A stretch of DNA of 64,000 nucleotides, from assembly GCA_034667465.1 (NCBI GenBank), contig JAXDJV010000012.1, forward strand, positions 1 through 64,000, written 5' to 3'. Positions within the stretch are counted from its first letter, which is position 1. Each line of letters opens with the position of its first letter. This document shows positions 42,614-50,950 of this stretch, piece after piece. A program made the translations under genes and the position numbers. This DNA is from JAOBAU01 sp034667465. GTDB taxonomy: Bacteria > Acidobacteriota > Thermoanaerobaculia > Gp7-AA8. The notes beneath the pieces are model-generated. The model had not been told where the DNA came from. It did no database searches and saw only the letters and a list, made by a program, of their open reading frames with translations.

Positions 42614-44163
42614 GGACGTCTCCACTTGCGGCCGTCGCGCTCGATCAGCACGTCCGCCGATTCCGGTCCCCACGTGCCTGCCGCGTACGGATCGGGCGGT
42701 TTCGAATCGGCCGCCCAGGTGTTGAGCAGCGGATCGAGCCACGCCCACGCCGTCTCGACTTCATCGCGGCGCGCGAACAGCGTCGAATCGCCGAGCATCG
42801 TTTCGAGCAGCAGCCGCTCGTACGCTTCCGGCGGCTCCGCGCCGAACGACGTCGCGTAGCGGAACTCCATCGAGACCGGCGCGGTGCGCACCGACGGACC
42901 GGGCACTTTCGAATCGAACTTGAGCGAGATTCCTTCATCCGGCTGGATGCGAATCGCGAGAACGTTCGGCTGCGTCTTCACCGACGTTCCTTTGTTGAAG
43001 AGTGGATACGGCGCCGGACGGAAGTGAATCGAGATGTCGGTCACGCGCTTCGGCAGCCGCTTGCCGGCGCGGATGTAGAACGGCACGTCGGCCCAGCGCC
43101 AGTTGTCGATGAAGAGCTTCATCGCCGAGAACGTTTCGGTGCGCGAGCTCGGCTTGACGTTCTCTTCCTGAAGGTAGCCGGCCGCCTTCTCGCCGAGGAC
43201 CGAGCCGGCGGTGTATTGCCCGCGGACGGACAGCTCGTGCTCGCGTGCTTTCGGAAACTCACGCAGCGCGCGGAGCACTTTCACTTTCTCGTCGCGAACG
43301 GCGTTCGCTTCGAACGCGGCCGGCGGCTCCATTCCGAAGAGCGACACGAGCTGGAGCATGTGGTTCTGCACGATGTCGCGCGTGATGCCGGCCGAATCGA
43401 AATAGCCGCCGCGCTTCTCGACGCCGATCGACTCCGCGACCGTGAACTGCACATGATCAATGTATTGACGGTTCCAGAACGGCTCGAAGATTCCGTTCGC
43501 GAAGCGAAGCACGAGCAGGTTCTGGACGGTCTCTTTGCCGAGGTAGTGATCGATGCGGAAAACCTGGCGCTCGCGGAATGTGGTGACGGCAACGCGGTTC
43601 AGCTCGCGCGCCGATTCGAGATCGTGTCCGAACGGCTTCTCGATGATGGCGCGCGTGAACGGACCGTTGCGCTCCGGATCGTTGACCATCCCCTCGCCGC
43701 CGAGGAACTCGCAGATCACCGGGAAGAAATTCGGTGGGACGGCGAGGTAGTAGATGCGCCGGCCGCCGGTGCCACGCGAGCGATCGCACTCTTCGAGCTT
43801 CTGTTTCAGCCGAAGATACGCGCCCGGCTCGGTGAAGTCGCCGCGAACGTAGAAGAGTCCCTTCGCGAAGTTTTCCCACACCGCATCGTCGACCGGCCGC
43901 GTGCGCGCGTACTTGTTGCACGCTTCGCGGACGTCCATTCGAAATGCTTCGTCGGTGTAATCGGGACGGGAGAAACCGATGATCGTCTGGCCGGCGGGCA
44001 GCAGTCCGTCATGAGCGAGTGAGTAGAGCGCCGGGAGAAGTTTGCGGTGTGTGAGATCTCCGGATGCACCGAAGATGACGAGGCAGGAAGCGTCCGGGAC
44101 TCGCTCCTGCTCGAGACCTTCACGCAGCGGGTTGGGCTCGATCGTTGGTGCAGCAGCGGACAT
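42610..44163 (-). CDS. zwf: Glucose-6-phosphate 1-dehydrogenase
   Basis: A 517-aa enzyme that oxidises glucose 6-phosphate to 6-phosphogluconolactone, producing NADPH (or NADH). Motifs: the nucleotide loop VIFGASGDLTHRKLLPALY, EKPFGHDLESARELN, and the substrate-binding active site RIDHYLGKETVQNLL. ATG at 44163 is preceded by GGAGG (44170-44174 region), so the longer upstream reading into repeat DNA is rejected. First gene of the leftward zwf-opcA-pgl run; the upstream space is a heptamer palindrome. Confidence 0.97.
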   Translation of the reverse strand: MSAAAPTIEPNPLREGLEQERVPDASCLVIFGASGDLTHRKLLPALYSLAHDGLLPAGQTIIGFSRPDYTDEAFRMDVREACNKYARTRPVDDAVWENFAKGLFYVRGDFTEPGAYLRLKQKLEECDRSRGTGGRRIYYLAVPPNFFPVICEFLGGEGMVNDPERNGPFTRAIIEKPFGHDLESARELNRVAVTTFRERQVFRIDHYLGKETVQNLLVLRFANGIFEPFWNRQYIDHVQFTVAESIGVEKRGGYFDSAGITRDIVQNHMLQLVSLFGMEPPAAFEANAVRDEKVKVLRALREFPKAREHELSVRGQYTAGSVLGEKAAGYLQEENVKPSSRTETFSAMKLFIDNWRWADVPFYIRAGKRLPKRVTDISIHFRPAPYPLFNKGTSVKTQPNVLAIRIQPDEGISLKFDSKVPGPSVRTAPVSMEFRYATSFGAEPPEAYERLLLETMLGDSTLFARRDEVETAWAWLDPLLNTWAADSKPPDPYAAGTWGPESADVLIERDGRKWRRP

Positions 44164-44192
44164 CGGCACCTCCAGGGAAGATTCTAAGGCTG

Positions 44193-44265
44193 AAGGATGA
44201 AGGATGAAGGATGAATGAAAGGCTGAGCGCCTCGATTCATCCTTCATCCCTCATCCTTCATCCTT
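44193..44265. repeat. Heptamer palindrome (AAGGATG x3 / CATCCTT x4)
   Basis: The left arm has three tandem AAGGATG units (44193-44213) followed by AATGA. The right arm has four CATCCTT units (44238-44265), one with a C for T change. About 24 bases separate them. It lies between the divergent zwf and thiolase genes, where both promoters would be expected. Same construction as the elements at 7174, 12278 and 47764. Confidence 0.82.
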
Positions 44266-44290
44266 ACATCTGCGATATTCTCCCGCCTCT

Positions 44291-45583
44291 ATGTGGCAAT
44301 ACACCCCTCGCGTCGCCGTCGTTCGCGGTCTCCGCACCCCATTCGCCAAATCGGGCACTCATTACGCCCGCCTCACCGCGCTCGACCTCGGCAAGATGGT
44401 CGTGACCGAGCTGCTCGAGCGAAGCGGCATCGAGCCGATGTCGGTGCAGGAATTGATCTTCGGAAACGTCATCCCTTCCGTGAAAGCGCCGAACATCGCG
44501 CGTGAGATCGTCCTCGGCACCGGCCTTCCGCGACGGATTCCCGGCTACACGGTCAGCAAAGCGTGTGCATCCGCCAATCAGGCGATTACCTCGGGCGCCG
44601 ACCTGATCTTCCGCGGCTACGCGGACGTCGTCGTCGCCGGCGGCGCGGAATCGCTGTCCGACATCCCGATTCTCTTCTCGAAAAACTTCTCCGACGCGCT
44701 CGTCGGCGCGAGCAAACAGAAGTCGATGGGCGGCAAGCTCGGAGCGTTCTCGAAGATTCGTCCGAAAGATCTCGCCCCCGACGCGCCGGCGATCGCGGAG
44801 TCGACGACCGGCCTGACGATGGGCGAGTCGGCCGAGAAGATGGCGAAAGAAAACGGTATCACGCGCGAAGCGCAGGACAAGTTCGCGCTGCAGAGTCACC
44901 AGCGCGCCGCGGCCGCAACCGAAAGCGGTCGCTTCAAAGATGAAGTGATGACCGTCGTCGTGCCGCCGTCGTTCGACAACATCGTCGAGACCGACAATCT
45001 CATTCGCGGCGATTCGACGCTCGAAGGGATGGCGAAACTGAAGCCGGTCTTCGATCGGAAGTTCGGCACGATCACGGCCGCGAACGCATCGCCGCTCACC
45101 GACGGCGCCGCCGCCGTGTTGCTGATGTCGGAAGAGAAAGTGAAAGAGCTCGGCATCAAGCCGATCGGCTACATCCGCAGCTACGCGTACGCCGCGACCG
45201 ATCCGTTCGATCAGCTGCTGCAGGGACCGGTCTTCGCGCTGCCGACCGCGCTCGACCGCGCAAAGATCGCGCTGTCGGACATCAAAGTGATCGAGATGCA
45301 CGAAGCGTTCGCGGCGCAGGTGCTGTCGAACATTCAGTGGATGGGCTCGAAGAAGATCGCGCAGGAAAAACTCGGACGGAGTGAAGCGATCGGCGAGATC
45401 GATCCCGAGTTCATCAACCGCACCGGCGGCTCGATCGCGCTCGGACATCCGTTCGGCGCGACCGGCGCGCGCATCGTGACGACCGTCTGCAACGAGCTGC
45501 AGCGCACCGGCGAGCAGTACGGACTGCTGACGGTCTGCGCGGCGGGCGGGATGGGTGTGGCGATGATTCTCGAGCGCGAGTAG
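44291..45583 (+). CDS. fadI: Acetyl-CoA acyltransferase (FadI-like thiolase)
   Basis: A 430-aa thiolase that cleaves 3-ketoacyl-CoA in beta-oxidation, or condenses acyl-CoAs. The nucleophile Cys lies in VSKACASANQAI, the catalytic His in IEMHEAFAAQ, the GHPFGATGAR segment carries the second His, and the final CAAGGMGVAMI carries the general-base Cys. The long middle loop (VGASKQKSMGGKLGAFSKIRPKDLAPDAPAI) favours the FadI/trifunctional-beta type over short AtoB thiolases. No FadJ partner is in the window. Confidence 0.93.
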   Translation: MWQYTPRVAVVRGLRTPFAKSGTHYARLTALDLGKMVVTELLERSGIEPMSVQELIFGNVIPSVKAPNIAREIVLGTGLPRRIPGYTVSKACASANQAITSGADLIFRGYADVVVAGGAESLSDIPILFSKNFSDALVGASKQKSMGGKLGAFSKIRPKDLAPDAPAIAESTTGLTMGESAEKMAKENGITREAQDKFALQSHQRAAAATESGRFKDEVMTVVVPPSFDNIVETDNLIRGDSTLEGMAKLKPVFDRKFGTITAANASPLTDGAAAVLLMSEEKVKELGIKPIGYIRSYAYAATDPFDQLLQGPVFALPTALDRAKIALSDIKVIEMHEAFAAQVLSNIQWMGSKKIAQEKLGRSEAIGEIDPEFINRTGGSIALGHPFGATGARIVTTVCNELQRTGEQYGLLTVCAAGGMGVAMILERE

Positions 45584-45592
45584 GACCGAGCC

Positions 45593-45709
45593 AACCCTGA
45601 GCGAAGCGAAGGGTCAGCGGTGAGACTCGCGATGTGGGCGCCACCGTCAGCCCGCATGGCATACTGGGCCGCGGTCGCACCATTGATTCTTCGCTGTGCT
45701 CAGAATGAG
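45593..45709. repeat. REP-like palindrome, degenerate (copy 3)
   Basis: CTGAGCGAAGCGAAGGGTC (about 45598-45616) and GATTCTTCGCTGTGCTCAG (about 45685-45703) are inverted copies with a few mismatches. They match the outer arms of the REP family at 19163 and 55449 in layout and wording. The copy ends in TCAGAATGAG, and that ATG is the start codon chosen for the molybdopterin oxidoreductase. Confidence 0.6.
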
Positions 45710-47783
45710 TAAACACACCACCATCCGCGCCGTCTGCCCGCACGACTGTCCCGACACCTGCTCGATGCTGGTGACGGTGGAGGATGGTCGCGCGATCCGC
45801 ATGGCCGGCGATCCCGATCATCCGTTCACGCGCGGGTTTCTCTGCACGAAGGTCGCGAAGTATCTCGAGCGGACGTATCACGAAGGACGGCTGCTCTATC
45901 CGCAGATTCGTGCCGGCGCAAAGGGCGAAGGAAAGTTCCGCCGCGCGACGTGGGACGAAGCGCTTTCGCTGATCGCGGAGCGGCTGCGCGGCGTCATCGA
46001 CTCGGAACACGGGCCGCAGGCGATTCTTCGCTACTCGTACGCGGGGACAATGGGGCTCATCAACGGCGACGGAATGGCGGAGCGATTCTTCAATCGCATC
46101 GGCGCGTCGAAACTGGCGCGGACGATCTGCGCCTCGGCCGGCGTCGAGGCGCTGAACCTCACCTACGGCACGCGGATGGGCACCGATCCGGAATCGATCG
46201 GCGCGGCGAAGCTGATTCTCCTCTGGGGCACGAACACGCTGACGTCGAATCCGCATCTCTGGCCTTTCATCCGTCAGGCGAAAGCGAACGGCGCGCGCGT
46301 CATCTGCATCGATCCGCTGCGAACGCGAACTGCCGACTCGTCTGACGAGCACATCGCCATTCGTCCCGGCACCGACGCGGCGCTGGCGCTCGGCATCGCG
46401 CATGTCCTCTTCCGCGACGGACTACAAGATCGTCAATACCTTGACGAGATGACGGTCGGCTGGGAAAAGCTTCGCGATCGCGCGCTGAACGACTACGCGC
46501 CGGAGCGGGTCGCCGCGATCTGCCGCATTCCGGTCGAGACGATCGAGCAGCTCGCCACGCGCTACGGCACGTTGCGGCCGACATTCATCCGCCTCAACTA
46601 CGGACTGCAGCGTCACGCAGGCGGCGGGACCGCGGTGCGCGCGATCTCGATTCTTCCGGCGATCACCGGCGCATGGAACGACGTAGGCGGCGGCATGCAG
46701 TTGTCGAGCTCCGGCACATTCGGACTCAACACCGCCGCCATCGAGCGCGCCGACTTCGCCCCGCTGGGAACGCGCACGATCAACATGTCGCGGCTCGGCG
46801 AAGCGCTGCTCGACATCAACGATCCGCCGGCGAAAGCGATCGTCGTCTATAACTCGAATCCGGCCTCGGTCGCTCCCGATCGCGAGCGCGTGCTGAGAGG
46901 ATTCCGGCGCGACGATCTCTTCACCGTCGTCCTCGAACACTTCCAGACCGACACCGCCGACTACGCCGACGTTCTGCTGCCGGCGACGACGCAGCTGGAG
47001 CACGACGATCTGCACAAGGCCTACGGTCATCTTTACGTGATGTACAACCGCCGCGCAATCGAGCCGCTCGGCGAAGCGCTGCCGAACGCGGAGGTCTTCC
47101 GTCGCCTTGCCGCGAAGATGGAGCTCGACGCGCCGGAGTTGCAGGAGAGCGATGACACGCTGATGCGGCAGGCGCTCACCGGAACCGCCGCGGCATCGGC
47201 GCACATCACCCTCGACGAACTGCGCGAGCGCGCGTACATGCGGCTCGACCTTCCGACGCCGCATCTCCCCTTTCAGCGCGGCGCGCACGTGCCGACGCCG
47301 AGCGGGAAGATCGAGATCGACTCGCCCGCCGTCGCGGCGCTCGGGCTCGACGGCGTTCCCGAATACGTCCCGCCGTACGAATCGGAAGAGCGCGCGCCGG
47401 AGCTCGCGAAGCGCTTTCCGCTGGCGCTGATCTCGCCGCCGGCGCACAGCTTCCTCAACTCAACGTTCGTCAACGTCGCGTCGCTGCGGCGCTCGGCGGG
47501 AAAGCCTACGCTCGAGATTCACGCCGACGATGCGCGGCTGCGCTCGATCGAAAGCGGGCAACGCGTGTCGATCTTCAACGATCGCGGACGATTCACCGCC
47601 GAGGCGGTGATTAGTGATCGCGTGCGGCCGGGAGTCGTTTCGGCGCCGTCCGTATGGTGGGGAAAACTGACCGACGGCACGAACGCGAATCAGACCACAT
47701 CCGAAGCGCTGACCGACCTCGGCGCCGGAGCTACCTTCTACGACAATCTCGTACAAGTCTCTGTGCTGAGTGCAGAGTGCTGA
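45705..47783 (+). CDS. Molybdopterin-dependent oxidoreductase (DMSO reductase superfamily)
   Basis: A 692-aa Mo/W-bis-MGD enzyme. The N-terminal [4Fe-4S] ligands are Cys11, Cys15, Cys19 and Cys47 (CPHDCPDTC ... GFLC), as in formate dehydrogenase- and BisC-like members. Cofactor-binding segments include LILLWGTNTLTSNPHLWPF, CIDPLRTRTA, FIRLNYGLQRHAGGG and, at the C-terminus, the molybdopterin dinucleotide-binding domain (NDRGRFTAEAV, DRVRPGVVSAPSVWWG). No Tat signal, so it is cytosolic. Redox partner subunits are absent. The substrate is unknown. The start lies in a REP arm and the last eight residues (VSVLSAEC) are encoded by a heptamer repeat. Confidence 0.9.
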   Translation: MSKHTTIRAVCPHDCPDTCSMLVTVEDGRAIRMAGDPDHPFTRGFLCTKVAKYLERTYHEGRLLYPQIRAGAKGEGKFRRATWDEALSLIAERLRGVIDSEHGPQAILRYSYAGTMGLINGDGMAERFFNRIGASKLARTICASAGVEALNLTYGTRMGTDPESIGAAKLILLWGTNTLTSNPHLWPFIRQAKANGARVICIDPLRTRTADSSDEHIAIRPGTDAALALGIAHVLFRDGLQDRQYLDEMTVGWEKLRDRALNDYAPERVAAICRIPVETIEQLATRYGTLRPTFIRLNYGLQRHAGGGTAVRAISILPAITGAWNDVGGGMQLSSSGTFGLNTAAIERADFAPLGTRTINMSRLGEALLDINDPPAKAIVVYNSNPASVAPDRERVLRGFRRDDLFTVVLEHFQTDTADYADVLLPATTQLEHDDLHKAYGHLYVMYNRRAIEPLGEALPNAEVFRRLAAKMELDAPELQESDDTLMRQALTGTAAASAHITLDELRERAYMRLDLPTPHLPFQRGAHVPTPSGKIEIDSPAVAALGLDGVPEYVPPYESEERAPELAKRFPLALISPPAHSFLNSTFVNVASLRRSAGKPTLEIHADDARLRSIESGQRVSIFNDRGRFTAEAVISDRVRPGVVSAPSVWWGKLTDGTNANQTTSEALTDLGAGATFYDNLVQVSVLSAEC

Positions 47784-47844
47784 GTACTGAGTCAGGACGG
47801 CCGACGCGAAGCGACTCAGCACTCGGCACTCTGCACTCAGCACT
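47764..47844. repeat. Heptamer palindrome (second GTGCTGA-type copy)
   Basis: Left arm units are GTGCTGA, GTGCAGA, GTGCTGA and GTACTGA (47764-47791); right arm units are TCAGCAC, TCGGCAC, TCTGCAC and TCAGCAC (47817-47844). The 25-base core ends in GCGAAGCGAC, close to GCGGAGCGAC in the 7174 element, so these are two copies of one element. The unit change GTGCAGA is matched by TCTGCAC in the opposite arm, keeping pairing. The left arm encodes the C-terminus and stop of the molybdopterin enzyme. Confidence 0.85.
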
Positions 47845-47866
47845 TCGTTGTTAAACTCACGCGCGA

Positions 47867-48652
47867 ATGTCGCCCTTCGTTCTGCCACTCGCATTCATCG
47901 CGTTGCTCTTCGCCACGCTCGTCTTCCTCAACGAACGTTACGGTCTCCTGCGCGCCGTCGACCACTTCCCGGCGCCCGCATACAAATACGCCGCGTACGT
48001 CTGGCTCGCTCTCTTCCTCCTTCTCCTCGGCTACGCAATCACCGCGTCGGCGATGCGGCCGGCGACAGCGACAGATCTCGAACGCGTCTCGTTCATCTCG
48101 CTCTTCTCGCTGCACATCATCCTCGTGCTCTTTCTCTTCGGCTGGTGGCTGCTCACCGGCCGGCCGCGGCTCGCCGAATATCTGAGCGTTCATCGCGGAA
48201 GAACCGGCGAACTGGTGATGGCCGGATTCGCGATCGGCGTCGGCGGCTGGGTGATCACCATCGTGATGGCGGTCATCGTCGGATTGATCATCAGCGCGAC
48301 GGGATTGATGCCGAAAGCGCCCGAGCCGCCGCCGATGATTGCGTGGATGGCGGCGCTGCCGATGTGGAAGAAAGCGCTGATCGTCTTGTCGGCGATGACG
48401 GTCGAAGAAGCATTCTTCCGCGGCTGGCTGCAGAAACGAATCGGACTGATCGCGTCGACAGTTCTCTTCGCGCTCGCGCACAGCGGCCTCGGACAGCCGC
48501 TGCTGCTGATCGGCGTGACGATGATCTCGCTCGTGATCGGCTTCGCGTTTTATCGGACGAAGAACCTGATTCCGGGAATCATCGCGCACGGCGTCTTCGA
48601 CGCCATCCAGCTCTTCGTCATCATCCCGATCGCGTTCAAGACGGTGCTCTGA
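47867..48652 (+). CDS. CPBP family intramembrane metalloprotease
   Basis: A 261-aa protein with about seven membrane segments. CPBP motifs: VEEAFFRGWLQKR (motif 1, EExxxR), FALAHSGLG (motif 2, with His) and IIAHGVFDAI (motif 3, with His). Second CPBP gene of the window, only distantly like the one at 15111. It lies 6 bases before the YfhO-like gene and is likely co-transcribed with it. Substrate unknown; processing of a lipid-anchored or membrane protein is the family expectation. Confidence 0.9.
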   Translation: MSPFVLPLAFIALLFATLVFLNERYGLLRAVDHFPAPAYKYAAYVWLALFLLLLGYAITASAMRPATATDLERVSFISLFSLHIILVLFLFGWWLLTGRPRLAEYLSVHRGRTGELVMAGFAIGVGGWVITIVMAVIVGLIISATGLMPKAPEPPPMIAWMAALPMWKKALIVLSAMTVEEAFFRGWLQKRIGLIASTVLFALAHSGLGQPLLLIGVTMISLVIGFAFYRTKNLIPGIIAHGVFDAIQLFVIIPIAFKTVL

Positions 48653-48658
48653 CGTCCG

Positions 48659-50950
48659 ATGAGTCGCGCGCGTTCGTCCGATCTTCGCGCGCTGCTGATC
48701 CTCGCCGGCGTCACCGTTGTTCTTTTCGCCGACGTGCTCTTTGCCGGCAGCGGCTTCTTCTTCCGCGATCTCTTCCGCTATCACTTTCCGATGAAGCAGA
48801 TCGTGCGCGACACGATCGCGCGCGGTGAGTTTCCGTGGTGGAACCGCTTCATCTCCGCCGGCCAGCCGATGGCGGCGAATCCCGCGTATGAGATTTTCTA
48901 TCCGCCGCAATGGCTGATCTTCATCGGCTCGTTCCGCTTCGGCTTCAACCTGCACATCCTCTTTCACATCGCGCTGGCACTCGGCGGGATGTACGCGCTG
49001 CTGCGAACGCTGCGGCTGCGCAGTGAAGCGGCGCTGTTCGGCGCGCTGAGCTTCGGACTCGGCGCGTACTTTCTCAGCACGACGGCGACGCTGCCGATGA
49101 TGTTCGTCTGGAGCTGGGCGCCGCTCGCCGCGTGTCTCGTCTTGCGCTGGCTCGAGGCGCCTTCCTCACGACGATTTGCGTTTGCCGCGATCGTGCTGGC
49201 AATGCAGCTGCTGATCGTCGAGCCGGTCTCGCTGCTCCAGGTTTGGACGCTGATGCTGATCGGCGTCGCGTTGCGTGAACGAAACGTGCGACGGACGTTC
49301 ACGAGCGTCGCGGCACTCGCAATCGCAGCGGCCGCGCTCGCGGCCGTACAACTTCTGCCGGCGATTGATCACGTACGCGACTCCGCGCGCAGCCGCGGAT
49401 TTCCGTACGAGACCGTCGTCGATTCGAGCCTGTCACCGCTGCGGCTCATCGAGCTCGTCGAGCCGCATGCGTTCGGCATCGTCGACGCACACGAGCCGAA
49501 GTTGTGGGGCGGCGACGTGTACGGCGGACGAGGAACGCCATACGTGACGAGTCTCTACTGCGGGATCGCCGTAACGATCTTCGCGCTGGCCGGTTTCCTC
49601 GCGCGCATTCGCGGCGCACGGATCGCGGCTGCGATTTGCGGCGTCTCGTTTCTCCTTGCGCTCGGCGGAGAGACGCCGCTCTTTCGTGCGATTTACGCGA
49701 TCGGCATTCACTCGCTTCGATATCCGGAGAAGTTCATCGCCGCGGCACTGATCACGCTCGTCGTTTTCGCGGCGTACGCGGTCGATCGCTTTCTCGATGG
49801 TGATGAGCGCGTCCGGCGCGCGGGAGTGATTGCATCGGCGATCATCGCTGCAATCACTGCGATCGTCGCGGCGTGGACGCTGATGCCGGGCTTCACGACG
49901 TCGTTCATTCGCTTCTGGAAGTTGCGCGATGCGGCGGCTCCGCTCGCCTCCTTCGCGCGAACGCAGTGGCTGATCGCGTTCGCGTTCGCCGCGAGCTGGT
50001 GTGCGCTGCTCATCTCACGCACGCGCTACCTGCGACCGCTCGCGCTGGTCCTCATCATCGCGGACATCGGTCTCCTCGCAAATGAAGTCGCGCCGCGGCT
50101 GCCGTCCGACTTTTTCACGCCGCCGCCGATCGCCGCGCGACTGGAGCCCGACCGCGATGCCTACAGCATCTTTCACCGCGCGTCGTGGAGCGGCGGCAGC
50201 GACGCCGCGCATTTCCTCAACCGCTCGATGCACTGGACGGCGCGCAACGGGCTCCGTCCTTTCACCGCCAGCGCGTGGGGGTTTCGCAGCGCGCTCGAAG
50301 CCGATTACGACGAGACCGATCTTCTTCCCACGCACGATCTGCTCGATGCGATGCAGCGATTCGGCGCGACCGGCAATCCGCGCTGGAGCGAGCCGTTCGC
50401 GACGATGTCGAACGTTCGCTACATCATCGACTACGCGAACTTCGAGGAAGCGATGAGCGCGGCGCGCGGCGACATCACCACCGCGCTGCCGATTCGCGTG
50501 CGTCGCGTGCTCGCCGATCAGCCGCGTTACTACTTCGCGCAGCGTGTGGTGCCGACAGACGATGTCGTTCACGTGCTGAATGCGAATCCCGACGCAAGGT
50601 TGACTGCGTTCGTGCCGAGTGTGGAGGCGGGCGCTTCGCCCGCCTGGCGGCCGGAGCGGCCGCCTCCACACTTAGTCAAAGTCAGAGAAACTTCGAGCAG
50701 CGCATCGATCGACGTCGATACCGCCGCGAACGCGCTGCTCGTCATGACCGTCACTCGCCACAAATACTGGCGCGTCACGATCGACGGCCGCGACACCGAC
50801 GTCCTCCCCGCGAACCTCGCCTATCAGGCGGTCGTCGTTCCCGCCGGACGGCATCGCGTCGAGATGCGCTATCGCAATCCGCTCGTGCTGATCGGCGCGG
50901 CGATCTCGCTGCTCGCACTTTGCGCGGCCGCGATCGCTACTGTTCGCTGA
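48659..50950 (+). CDS. YfhO-like polytopic membrane protein, glycosyltransferase-type
   Basis: A 763-aa membrane protein with about twelve helices in residues 10-480, then a soluble region. N-terminal features are the GT-C-like layout with FFFRDLFRYHFPMKQIV and WWNRFISAGQPMAANP; the C-terminal domain has LVMTVTRHKYWRVTIDGRDTDVLPANLAYQAVVVPAGRHRVEMRYRNP, typical of YfhO, which attaches sugars to lipoteichoic acid or surface polymers in Gram-positives. The acceptor here is unknown. A three-armed palindrome (50618-50672) sits in frame and encodes the Pro/Arg-rich stretch EAGASPAWRPERPPPH. The end overlaps the TPR-AIM24 gene by 14 bases. Confidence 0.85.
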   Translation: MSRARSSDLRALLILAGVTVVLFADVLFAGSGFFFRDLFRYHFPMKQIVRDTIARGEFPWWNRFISAGQPMAANPAYEIFYPPQWLIFIGSFRFGFNLHILFHIALALGGMYALLRTLRLRSEAALFGALSFGLGAYFLSTTATLPMMFVWSWAPLAACLVLRWLEAPSSRRFAFAAIVLAMQLLIVEPVSLLQVWTLMLIGVALRERNVRRTFTSVAALAIAAAALAAVQLLPAIDHVRDSARSRGFPYETVVDSSLSPLRLIELVEPHAFGIVDAHEPKLWGGDVYGGRGTPYVTSLYCGIAVTIFALAGFLARIRGARIAAAICGVSFLLALGGETPLFRAIYAIGIHSLRYPEKFIAAALITLVVFAAYAVDRFLDGDERVRRAGVIASAIIAAITAIVAAWTLMPGFTTSFIRFWKLRDAAAPLASFARTQWLIAFAFAASWCALLISRTRYLRPLALVLIIADIGLLANEVAPRLPSDFFTPPPIAARLEPDRDAYSIFHRASWSGGSDAAHFLNRSMHWTARNGLRPFTASAWGFRSALEADYDETDLLPTHDLLDAMQRFGATGNPRWSEPFATMSNVRYIIDYANFEEAMSAARGDITTALPIRVRRVLADQPRYYFAQRVVPTDDVVHVLNANPDARLTAFVPSVEAGASPAWRPERPPPHLVKVRETSSSASIDVDTAANALLVMTVTRHKYWRVTIDGRDTDVLPANLAYQAVVVPAGRHRVEMRYRNPLVLIGAAISLLALCAAAIATVR
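50618..50672. repeat. Three-armed palindrome inside the YfhO-like coding region
   Basis: Outer arms AGTGTGGAGGCGG (50618-50630) and CCGCCTCCACACT (50660-50672) are perfectly complementary over 13 bp. Inside are two more hairpins: GCGGGC-GCTTC-GCCCGC (50627-50643) and GGCCG-GAG-CGGCC (near 50649-50661). The whole can fold as a Y or cruciform. Such elements are normally intergenic; here it is translated. Confidence 0.8.

Noticed and set aside
45705..47783. Selenocysteine-containing formate dehydrogenase
   Set aside because: No in-frame TGA and no recognisable SECIS hairpin; the Mo-ligand position could not be assigned.
50618..50672. tRNA-like gene from the three-armed fold
   Set aside because: Too short (55 bases), no anticodon or T-loop sequence, and no CCA-type acceptor stem.
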